A DNA stretch of 19,278 nt. It comes from an uncultured Bacteroidota bacterium (GTDB lineage Bacteria; Bacteroidota; Bacteroidia; Bacteroidales; SZUA-534). Shown in pieces: positions 7,729 through 15,400 of the stretch. Position 1 is the stretch's first letter, and each line of letters opens with the position of its first letter. Below the pieces are notes generated by a model. It did not search any database. It saw nothing but the letters and a program-made list of their open reading frames with translations, and was not told the origin of the DNA. The stretch lies in contig CALABN010000138.1 in NCBI GenBank assembly GCA_937885735.1, forward strand, positions 1-19,278, in the 5' to 3' direction. The position numbers were made by a program, and so were the translations under genes.

Positions 7729-8562
7729 TTATTGTTGGTTGTTGTCGCTTGTCTGAGCGTTTTTTTCGTCAGGCTCGTTGCTTAGTGTCTCATTTCGTAG
7801 GTAGGTGACAATTGTCTGCGAGGGAATGTCATATTTAAGTTCGCCGTTTTGAACTATCGATATGGAGCCTGTTTCTTCTGAAACCACTATTATTATTGCG
7901 TCTGTTTCGTTCGACATGCTCAATGCCGCTCTGTGACGGAGCCCTAAATGAGGAGGCAGCACCAAGTCATCGTCAATAGGCAGTACGCAGCGGGCCGCTT
8001 TCACCTTGTCGCCGAGAATTATCATGGCGCCGTCATGCATTGGGCTGTTTTTGAAGAAGATGCTTTCTATTAGTCGGTGCGACACGTCGGCGTTCAATGT
8101 GTCGCCACTCTGAACGTATGTAACCAGTTCCGATTTGGTAGAGAACACAATAAGTGCACCAGTCTTTGTCTGCGACATGTTCTTGCAGGCACGGCTTATC
8201 TCTCTAAGAGTGTTGTTTGATGCCGAAATCTCGTATGACTTGTTGAAATACTTGTTGAATATCAGCCGCTTCTTTACAAAGTCGTTGTTTCCGAGCAAAA
8301 GCAGGAATTTTCTTATTTCCTGTTGGAAAAGTACAATCACTGCTATGACGCCAACACTTATGAATGAGTCGAGTATTGTTGATAATAGACTTAAATTCAA
8401 AAATTTAACTATCAGCCAAAGTATGTATAGCAAGAGCAGGCCTGCAAAAATGTTCATTGCCACAGTGCCTCTAACCAACCTGTAGAGTTGGTATAGCAAA
8501 AAGGCTACCAACAATATGTCGATTAAGTCAGTGAATCCGAATGTAATGAACATTAGTCCCAT
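7729..8562 (-). CDS. cdaA: Diadenylate cyclase CdaA
   Basis: A 277-residue membrane-anchored cyclase that makes cyclic di-AMP from two ATP. The N-terminus has three hydrophobic segments at roughly 10-30, 35-53 and 60-85, followed by QQEIRKFL, as in the CdaA (TIGR00159) type. The DAC domain retains both catalytic motifs: HDGAMII with Asp177-Gly178-Ala179, and LGLRHRAALSMSNETDAIIIVVSEETG with Arg209-His210-Arg211. It should therefore be active, with its catalytic domain in the cytoplasm. A short polar tail (NEPDEKNAQTSDNNQQ) ends the protein. Two N-terminal Met codons lie within four residues; the first is used here. Its common Bacteroidota neighbour, folP, is present in this window but distant and on the other strand, and no cdaR-like or glmM gene adjoins it. 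Confidence 0.96.
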   Translation of the reverse strand: MGLMFITFGFTDLIDILLVAFLLYQLYRLVRGTVAMNIFAGLLLLYILWLIVKFLNLSLLSTILDSFISVGVIAVIVLFQQEIRKFLLLLGNNDFVKKRLIFNKYFNKSYEISASNNTLREISRACKNMSQTKTGALIVFSTKSELVTYVQSGDTLNADVSHRLIESIFFKNSPMHDGAMIILGDKVKAARCVLPIDDDLVLPPHLGLRHRAALSMSNETDAIIIVVSEETGSISIVQNGELKYDIPSQTIVTYLRNETLSNEPDEKNAQTSDNNQQ

Positions 8563-8716
8563 TTTGTGACTTCTAATTTGTTTTTGCGAATATATATTAA
8601 AATGTGATTGTTGCTAACGTTGTGCTTTCATATTGACACTTTTGAAGGATATTTTCAGCCCGGTTAATATTGTTGATAATAAGTTTGTTATTTGTATTTG
8701 TCGGCAATAAAAAACA

Positions 8717-8749
8717 CTTGTTTCATAAATCATTTTTGTTGTACATTTG
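8717..8749 (+). promoter_or_regulatory. Promoter of the SPOR-domain gene
   Basis: The -7 box TACATTTG (8742-8749) fits TAnnTTTG exactly. CTTG at 8717-8720, 21 bases upstream, is one base off the -33 TTTG. Transcription would begin near 8755, giving a leader of about 15-20 bases before the ATG at 8772. Confidence 0.6.
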
Positions 8750-8771
8750 AACTATCAAAAAAAACAATCTT

Positions 8772-9854
8772 ATGATAGGTAAGTATATTAAAGAGTTAAT
8801 CCCGGGAAACTCCAGGGTTATCATTCCCGATTTCGGTGCGTTTATGATTCAGGACACGCCTAATGGCAAGGTCATATCGTTCAACGATTTTCTGAAGTTC
8901 AACGACAGTGTCCTTTTGAACAAGATAATTACTACCGAGAAGGTTGACGCCAATCAAGGCAAGGAATCAATCAAGGCGTATGTCAAAGAGATTGAGGCCG
9001 CATTCAAGGCAGGCGAGCAATTCGCCATTGAGGGTGTCGGATACTTGTCAAAGGACGGACAAAACAACATTGTGTTTGTTCAGGACGAAAATGCCAAGAA
9101 GTCAACTTCTGCAAAAACAGCTGCAAAGAAGGAGCCTGTAGCCAAAAAGGAAACCGCAAAGACAGCACCAAAAACTGAAGTCAAGAAAGACGATTCTCAT
9201 ATAATTAAGATTGGAGAACAAACTGCGAAGACAGAAGTGAAGCCTGCTGAACCAGAACGCAAGGAAGAGGCAAAGGTTATCATTCCAACTGCCGAGCCAA
9301 CTGTATCCAAACCGGTTTCTTCAGCTTCACAACCTGTAATCAATAAACCAACAATTAATAATCAAAACAGTAAAATGGAAATCAAGACTAAAAACAAGAA
9401 GTTAAACATCATTATTATCATAGTTGCTTCGCTTGTCATTTTGGGATTCCTTGTATGGCTTGCCATTGACCTGAAACTCATTGGCAGATTCAAGCCTGCA
9501 CAACAGCCACAAGTGGAAATGGTAGTGGTGGATACTACGCCAGTTGTTGATACAACACCAGTAGTTGACACTATGCCTGAAGTTGTTGAGCCAGAACCAG
9601 TGATTGTATCAGAGCCAACTGCTGACCCTAATGCAAAGCATTGCTACATTATTGCAGGCAGTTTCCAAGTGGAGGCTAACGCTGTCCGTTTCCAACAGCA
9701 GATGATTGACGCCGGTTATCAGGCTGAAATTGTTACTCGTAACAACGGATTCAACTATGTAAGTTTGAAACGATTCGACACAAGGGTTGAGGCAATTGCC
9801 GAATGGCGCAATATGATTAACGAGAACCCTAGTTTGTGGATTTTGATTAAGTAA
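8772..9854 (+). CDS. HU-like/SPOR domain cell-envelope protein
   Basis: A 360-residue bitopic membrane protein. Residues 1-110 resemble the bacterial HU-CCDC81-type N-terminal domain (IPDFGAFMI near 20, then a basic/hydrophobic fold ending near EGVGYLSKDG). A low-complexity Lys/Ala/Thr/Glu linker follows at about 112-200. One transmembrane helix lies at about 211-231 (LNIIIIIVASLVILGFLVWL). Next comes a Val/Asp/Thr/Pro stretch with three VVDTTP-type units, and finally a SPOR domain at about 289-360 (CYIIAGSFQVEANAVRFQQQ, with Cys291). SPOR domains bind denuded peptidoglycan glycans, often at division sites, and should be periplasmic here; the HU-like part would be cytoplasmic. The combination is typical of Bacteroidota. 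It has its own promoter box upstream and a strong terminator downstream, so it is monocistronic. Confidence 0.88.
   Translation: MIGKYIKELIPGNSRVIIPDFGAFMIQDTPNGKVISFNDFLKFNDSVLLNKIITTEKVDANQGKESIKAYVKEIEAAFKAGEQFAIEGVGYLSKDGQNNIVFVQDENAKKSTSAKTAAKKEPVAKKETAKTAPKTEVKKDDSHIIKIGEQTAKTEVKPAEPERKEEAKVIIPTAEPTVSKPVSSASQPVINKPTINNQNSKMEIKTKNKKLNIIIIIVASLVILGFLVWLAIDLKLIGRFKPAQQPQVEMVVVDTTPVVDTTPVVDTMPEVVEPEPVIVSEPTADPNAKHCYIIAGSFQVEANAVRFQQQMIDAGYQAEIVTRNNGFNYVSLKRFDTRVEAIAEWRNMINENPSLWILIK
9525..9578 (+). repeat. Three 18-bp in-frame repeats (VVDTTP)
   Basis: Three consecutive 18-base units (9525-9542, 9543-9560, 9561-9578) encode VVDTTP, VVDTTP and VVDTMP just after the transmembrane helix of the SPOR protein. 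They make an extended periplasmic spacer. The units differ mainly at third positions, so the repeat is not very recent. Confidence 0.7.
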
Positions 9855-9874
9855 CAATTAGGTTTTTCAATACT

Positions 9875-9906
9875 AAAAAAGCCCGGATTTCAATTCGGGC
9901 TTTTTT
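9875..9906. terminator. Bidirectional intrinsic terminator
   Basis: Six A, stem GCCCG/CGGGC (9881-9885 with 9896-9900), extended by a G-T wobble and ATT/AAT pairs, then six T (9901-9906). It lies between the convergent SPOR gene and rRNA methyltransferase gene and can terminate both. Confidence 0.9.
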
Positions 9907-9930
9907 GTTGAATGTTTATCCAGGTTCTTG

Positions 9931-11103
9931 CTATTCTGCAAATTGGTCTTTCTTGCTTCCGTTATATAAAGTGAACTTGCGGAATGAGCATTCCAGTGCA
10001 CCGTTATATAACTTGATTTTCTTTTCAGGGCGCAGGCCAATGTACTTCATAAAATCCTGATTGCTGCCAATCAGCCATGCCTCGTACCCGTTGAAGTCAA
10101 GTTTGAGCTTGTCGCCAATTTTCTGGTAGAAAATGCGCAGGTCGTCAGGTTGCAGACGCTCGCCGTATGGCGGGTTGGTTATGATTGTGCCTGTAGCAGA
10201 TTGAGGGCGCAGGTCAAAGAAGTTGCGTAGACTGACATTCACCTTTTTGCCAAGGAATGCGGCTTTGATATTGGCTTCGGCAGCCTTTACTGCACCGGGC
10301 ATTATGTCGCTTCCGGTTATGGTGTAGTTGAATTTTGGAACTTCTGGAGTGTCTTCGGTAATGTCGGCAAACAAGTCGGCATCAAAATCCGACCACTTCT
10401 CAAATGCAAATTGCTGCCTGTACGTGCCGGGGGCGATGCCATAGGCTATCATTGCGGCCTCTATCAGCAATGTTCCTGAACCGCACATCGGGTCCAAGAA
10501 GTCCGATTTGCAGTCCCATCCCGAAAGCAGTATCATGCCTGCGGCCAAAACCTCGTTTATTGGTGCTTTTACGCTTGCTTGACGGTAGCCACGTTTGAAT
10601 AGCGGCTCGCCTGAACTGTTAAGCAATACCGTTACGTGGTTTTGTGCTATGTGGATTTCAATGCCCAAGTCCGGATTCAAGGTGTCAACATCGGGGCGTT
10701 TGCCTGTCCGACGCCGGAATTGGTCCACAATGGCGTCTTTTGTCTTCAGCGATACATATTTTGAATGTGTGAATGTGGTGGAGTAGGTTGTTGCCGATAT
10801 TGAGAACGTCTTGTCCACAGACATATATCTGTTCCAGTTTATTCGGCTTATTTCCTTGTAAAGGACATCTTCGTCTTTCGCATCAAATTCAGCAATGGGT
10901 TTTAGTATGCACAATGCAGTTCGCAGAAAGTAATTGGCCTTGTACATCATTGCCTTGTCGCCTTCAAATGCCACGGCGCGGTTCAGTTTCTTTACGTTTT
11001 GTGCACCTAAGTCTGTGAGTTCCTTCACAAGAACATCTTCAAGTCCTGCAAAGGTTTTGGCTATCATTTTGTAGCCATTGGATTTGTTTTCAATATCTTC
11101 CAT
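9931..11103 (-). CDS. rlmL: THUMP-domain 23S rRNA guanine-N2 methyltransferase (RlmL type)
   Basis: A 390-residue S-adenosylmethionine-dependent RNA methyltransferase. The N-terminal ~160 residues form the THUMP-containing RNA-binding part (MIAKTFAGLEDVLVKELTDL from residue 13, and FTHSKYVSLKTKDAIVDQFR). The Rossmann-like catalytic part shows DPMCGSGTLLIEAA with Asp204 (SAM binding), GSDIMPGAVKAAEANI and the NPPY motif (Asn310, in TNPPYGERL) typical of exocyclic-amine methylation. The length fits the short form equivalent to the N-terminal half of E. coli RlmL (m2G2445 of 23S rRNA). A tRNA target of a related THUMP enzyme cannot be excluded. Translation might instead begin at Met13, where family similarity starts. 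Element copy B lies 118 bases upstream of the annotated start. Confidence 0.9.
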   Translation of the reverse strand: MEDIENKSNGYKMIAKTFAGLEDVLVKELTDLGAQNVKKLNRAVAFEGDKAMMYKANYFLRTALCILKPIAEFDAKDEDVLYKEISRINWNRYMSVDKTFSISATTYSTTFTHSKYVSLKTKDAIVDQFRRRTGKRPDVDTLNPDLGIEIHIAQNHVTVLLNSSGEPLFKRGYRQASVKAPINEVLAAGMILLSGWDCKSDFLDPMCGSGTLLIEAAMIAYGIAPGTYRQQFAFEKWSDFDADLFADITEDTPEVPKFNYTITGSDIMPGAVKAAEANIKAAFLGKKVNVSLRNFFDLRPQSATGTIITNPPYGERLQPDDLRIFYQKIGDKLKLDFNGYEAWLIGSNQDFMKYIGLRPEKKIKLYNGALECSFRKFTLYNGSKKDQFAE

Positions 11104-11189
11104 ATTGTATGTCTAGAGGTGGATTCTATAAATTGATTCCGAGCGATTTTTGAAATTTTATCAAGTGGATTTATGGACGGAAGGAGGAT

Positions 11190-11205
11190 ACAGTGCGGGC
11201 ACTGT
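11190..11205. promoter_or_regulatory. Perfect 16-bp palindrome, possible operator
   Basis: ACAGTGC-GG-GCACTGT is a perfect 7-bp inverted repeat with a 2-base centre. It lies 87 bases upstream of the rlmL start and 15 bases left of element copy B. No T-run follows, so a dimeric-regulator site is more plausible than a terminator. Confidence 0.3.
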
Positions 11206-11220
11206 TGACGACTGACACCC

Positions 11221-11310
11221 ATAAAGGTACCGATAAAAACAAAAAGCGCTTAAAAGTTCATATGCCCATTTCCTTATACTTATATAAATGGTGAATTTTT
11301 AGGACTCACC
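11221..11310 (+). repeat. 90-bp conserved noncoding element, copy B
   Basis: This copy pairs with copy A at 2236-2329: block 11221-11263 matches with 39 of 43 identities, and hairpin block 11290-11310 (GGTGA-11 bases-TCACC) with 19 of 21. The middle differs, but a stem TTATA-ctta-TATAA (11274-11287) can form where copy A has GTTTG/CAAAC. The -7-like box of copy A is not kept here (TATACTTA instead). It lies 118 bases from rlmL and 239 bases from the small ORF, so unlike copy A it does not abut a gene start. Confidence 0.7.
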
Positions 11311-11523
11311 TATATGTGGCAAAACAACAAAAGCCTTGTCATTTATGCAACTATTGACGGCACAAATCTTGCCATTTGTCAAATTATCTTTAAATCACTT
11401 GTTAACGTTTGCACCGCTTCGATATATTGATTTCCAATGTAATACATATGAGTATTGCCAGTTTAACAAGAAAATTATTGCGGTGATGTGTGTAATAGCA
11501 TCTTTATAATCAATATCTAACGG

Positions 11524-11531
11524 TATCTTTG
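11524..11531 (+). promoter_or_regulatory. -7 box upstream of the small ORF
   Basis: TATCTTTG is a perfect TAnnTTTG box. The -33 element is poor (TTTA at 11503-11506, 17-base spacer). Transcription would start near 11538, just before the ATG at 11550. This favours that ATG over the in-frame ATG at 11529, which overlaps the box. It may also serve the downstream yfiR/receptor genes. Confidence 0.5.
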
Positions 11532-11549
11532 TTTCAAGAAATTATACTT

Positions 11550-11777
11550 ATGGTAAAAAGGAAATTGGGTCCAGTGCTTAATGAATTGGGGCATGAAGCG
11601 CATATTTCGAATTCTAAACTTTTTGTTTCGGACAAAATGCTGTTCGTTAAAAATCCACAAGACATATTGAATGCTCATTTGAACATTGATGTGAATGATG
11701 TTGTTGGGTTTGACAGCCTTTCTGCAGAAGAGAATGATGCATCATTGTCTATGCCTTATGTATTGGGGATAAACTGA
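11550..11777 (+). CDS. Small hypothetical protein
   Basis: A 75-residue ORF that I do not recognise. The N-terminus is basic (MVKRKLGP), followed by LNELGHEAHISNSKLFVSDKM, and the C-terminal half is acidic (VNDVVGFDSLSAEENDAS). It shows no signal peptide, transmembrane segment or cysteine pair. Support comes from the good -7 box just upstream and its position ahead of the yfiR-like gene on the same strand, 123 bases away. It could be a small cytoplasmic regulator or a chance ORF; nothing in the sequence decides. If real it may be first in the transcript leading to the YfiR/receptor genes. Confidence 0.4.
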   Translation: MVKRKLGPVLNELGHEAHISNSKLFVSDKMLFVKNPQDILNAHLNIDVNDVVGFDSLSAEENDASLSMPYVLGIN

Positions 11778-11900
11778 CTTTTATTTTAATTTTATTGTGA
11801 AAAACGAAACTTTTCCCAGTGTTTATAGTAAAAGGTTTTGTTTTTGAATATAAAGAAAAGGGGAAAAACATATAGTAACAACGTTTTAATTATTTTTTAT

Positions 11901-12404
11901 ATGAAAAAAACCACATTAGCGATTATTGCATTGTTGTGCTTTTGTTCGGTTACAAAAGCACAAGATGAGAAGTTCAAGGCTCTTTATATGTTCAACTTTA
12001 CGAAGTACATAGAATGGCCTCAGGTAAAACAATCGGGTGATTTTGTCATTGGAGTGGTTGGTAGTTCTGCCATTATCGACGAATTGAATGCCATTGCACA
12101 ACGCAAGGCCGTTGGTTCGCAGTCGATTAAGGTGAGGGAAGTGTCTTCATCTGACGATTTGACAAAATTCCACATTGTTTATGTTTGCGAAAGCAAGTCT
12201 GATCAAGCAGCTTCCATTGCCACTAAGATTAAGGGCAAGGGTGTAGTGCTTATTACTGACAAGCCTGGTATGGCATCAAAGGCAGGCATTAACTACATTA
12301 AAAAGGATGGCAAGCAAAGTTTCGAGATTTGCAAGAGACTTTTGACAGAGGAAGGTGTGACTGCATCTGCTCAATTGTTGGCATTGGGTACACCAGTTGA
12401 TTAG
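11901..12404 (+). CDS. YfiR family (DUF4154) periplasmic protein A
   Basis: A 167-residue exported protein. The start is placed at 11901 because a clear signal peptide begins there (MKKTTLAIIALLCFCSVTKAQ, cleavage after KAQ). An in-frame ATG at 11838 would add 21 polar residues ahead of it. The mature part starts DEKFKALYMFNFTKYIEWP, the DUF4154 signature, followed by DFVIGVVG, KGKGVVLITDKPGMA, INYIKKDGK and a C-terminal LGTPVD. The best-known member, P. aeruginosa YfiR, is a periplasmic inhibitor of the diguanylate cyclase YfiN; that partner is not visible here. The mature protein has two cysteines, in VCES and EICK. Receptor 1 starts 20 bases after the stop, so the two are very probably co-transcribed. 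It is paralogous to the protein at 18684, with about half the residues identical by hand alignment. Confidence 0.9.
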   Translation: MKKTTLAIIALLCFCSVTKAQDEKFKALYMFNFTKYIEWPQVKQSGDFVIGVVGSSAIIDELNAIAQRKAVGSQSIKVREVSSSDDLTKFHIVYVCESKSDQAASIATKIKGKGVVLITDKPGMASKAGINYIKKDGKQSFEICKRLLTEEGVTASAQLLALGTPVD

Positions 12405-12424
12405 TAATTCTAAATTGTATTTAA

Positions 12425-15400
12425 ATGAAAAAAATTATATTAGTTTGTTTGGCATTGTGCTTTGCTGGCCAAATTTTTGCACAAAACAGGGATCTTTCCT
12501 CAATGACTAAGGAGGATATCCTGAATATGTCTTATGACGAATTGCTTGAGATGCCTTTTGAAGAAGTGCTTCAGTTGGCTGACATTATGGGTGTTTCAAT
12601 GGACGAACTCTTCGCCATGGTCATGAACAAAAGCGTTTCTTCTGCATCTAAGACTGAGGAAACTGCATTTACATCACCTCTTTCTTCCACAGTGTTGACT
12701 AAGGCTGAAATCAGGGCTTACGGCATCAGCACCATCGAAGAGGCTTTCCGTCTTATTCCTGGTATGATTGTCACTGAAAAGACCAACGGCATGTACGACG
12801 TGCAGATGCGTGGCTTGAACAACATCCCTGACAATCAGATGTTCCTTTACACAGAAAACTCAAACACATTGCTTATGATTGACGGCCGTATTGCCCACAA
12901 CTACGCAATGGGCGCTTTGTGCTTCGACATGTTGCCAATCAGCATTGAGGATATTGATCGTATTGAGGTCGTTCGTGGAGCCAATTCCGCTTTGTACGGT
13001 TTGAATGCAGTAAACGGTGTTATCAATATTATTACTGAAAAGGCCAACGCAAATTCAAAAAATGTGGCTGGTTCAGTTCAAATCGGCACGCAAGACACTT
13101 ATGTTGGCGACTTGGCATTGCGCAAGCAGTTCAATAGCAAACTGTCTGCAGGAGTAACGGCAAACTTCCAATATCGTCGTCGTCCTACTAATCAGTTGTA
13201 TGTTATGCCTGGCGATGGAGTGTACAAATCAACAGTCCCTGATAACGTGTTACCAGGGATTGGCGAAGCAATGCCTGTCTTGACAGACCCAGAAGGCAAT
13301 CCGATTTTTGTTGACGGGACAAAGGTTCCTGTGGCAATAGCAACAAAACAATTAGTGCCAATCGAAGAAGGCTATTACAGCACTCAGGATATCGAAAAGT
13401 TCCGTCAGGTATTCACCATGGCTGCTTTGCTTGGCGGAATGCCAGAAAGTTCAATAGCAGGTTTTATGCAGACATTTTTGGAAAGAAATCCAGGCGCTAC
13501 TCCAGAACAGGCACAAGCATATATTGAAGGAATGCTGGGTGGCATAGCATCTGGAATGGACTACAATATGTACAGAGTGTATGAATACTCAAAATCGATT
13601 GGTGATATGTTCCCTGATCCAGGACTTGCTCGTAAAAATGTAGGCTTGAATGGCTACTTGACATATACTCCATTGGACAAAGTCCGTATCGATTTGTCGG
13701 CTGGCTATCAGCAATCAGATGCTCTTACAACAAGTTGTGGCGACCAAATAACGTCATTCGACGGACGTACTTCTAAAACAGGATACGTCAACCTTAATGC
13801 TGATGTGTTTGGCCTGAACTTGAAGGCAAGCTACACAGGTGGCCCTCAAGATTATGAGGTTGGAACACCAGGATTCAAGATCGGTAGCAAAAACCTTAAT
13901 TTGAGCGCTGAATATAATTTCAAATTTGGCGATTTGAATGTTAGGCCTGGTTTTGCATACCTATATATCAAGGCAGAGGATTATACTCCTGATTTTGTCA
14001 ATCCTTCTGATCCAAATGATTACACTTGGAAATACTATGAACCAGGCAAACATAAATATGATGAGTCAGTACGTCACTTGTCTGGCTTTATGAACTACGA
14101 CGCCAAGATTACCGATTACGCTCCAAGTTTGCGTTTGGACTATAAGATTGGCAAGCTGCGTGCCATTGCCGCTTTCCGCGCTGACAAGTACAATGTTCCT
14201 GACAAATGGATCAATTCTTATCAGGGTGCTTTGGACTATGAGATTAACGACAACAACTTCGTTCGTGCTTCGTACAGCAATGCCAAGCGTTCGGCCGTGT
14301 TGGTTAACACAAGCTCAGACTATCATTGGAGCCGCAGTGGCATGATGTCGCCTGACGAATCAGTATTCTTGGCTGATAAGGATGCTCCGCTTATGAAGAT
14401 TAACAGCGCTGAACTTGGTTACCGTTGGAAGCCATTCAAGAATGTATTGATAGATGCAGAGGCTTATTATTCGATAAGTGAGGATTACGGTGCTCTTATG
14501 GCCGACAATTCAAACATGACAATTCCTGGTGCCCAGTTGAAGGCATTCCTGCTTTCTGATTATAGTAATATTCTTGGATTTTCAGAAGGAGGTGGGGTGG
14601 ATTTGAAAGCATTGAGCGGATTCATCAGCAAGGTTAAATCTACTGTAAATATCAAGTATGGCGAATTGCCGTATAAGGTAAAGCAATTCGGTTTCGGTGT
14701 CAATGTTGACTGGGTAATCTCGCCAAAACTTGTTGCTAAGTTGAATGCCAATGTGCAGAACACAACCATCGACAATTATTACATGTACGACCAGAACCAA
14801 GAAATCATAGGTCAGATGGCGCAGACTGCCGGCCTTATAGCCCGTGTTCCTGATTTGGTCGATGACGTTTATCAAACCGCAGTTCCTATGATGAAGCCGA
14901 TGCTTGATGCTTGTGGCGTAACATTGGAAGATATAATGTCTGGAAATGTTTCTGAATCGTCCAAGGCAGCGATGCTGAACCTTATGAAAACTGCGTACGG
15001 TATAGATATGCCTGCTGAAAGTTTCGATCCTGCAATGGCAATCGGAATGGGTGTAGGCGGTCTTTTGGATATGGCTATGACAGGTGCTCCTGTTGACGAG
15101 CTGACTGCTATCTACGGCAGTTTGGACGATGCCGGAAAGGCTGCTATGCTGCAGCAGCTTTATACAATGTCATATACAGGAGAGATTAATGGCGAGCAAT
15201 TGAGTACTAACGAGCAATATTCCGGTTATTATGCATTGAAATATGGCGTGCGTAACGATGACGGCATATTTAGGCTCGGCGGGTCTGAAAAACTTCCAGT
15301 AGAAACTGTTAATGGACATAAGCACAAGGCAACTCCTACTGCTTATGGTATGATAGGCTTGATTTACCGTCCTATAAGCAAAATAGATATTTCTGCTTTT

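Larger units (their letters stand above)
11104..11549. other. Divergent intergenic region, rlmL / small ORF
   Basis: A 446-base gap without a supported gene. It contains a palindrome (11190-11205), copy B of the 90-bp element (11221-11310), a hairpin-capable stretch (11354-11382: TTGAC/GTCAA outside, GGCA/TGCC inside, with a 4-base bulge) and a -7 box at 11524-11531. The segment 11383-11520 is AT-rich and shows nothing specific. Confidence 0.6.

Noticed and set aside
11353..11362. 10-base word ATTGACGGCA shared with 2099-2108
   Set aside because: It is upstream of element copy A but downstream of copy B, with different surroundings. It is too short to call part of the element.
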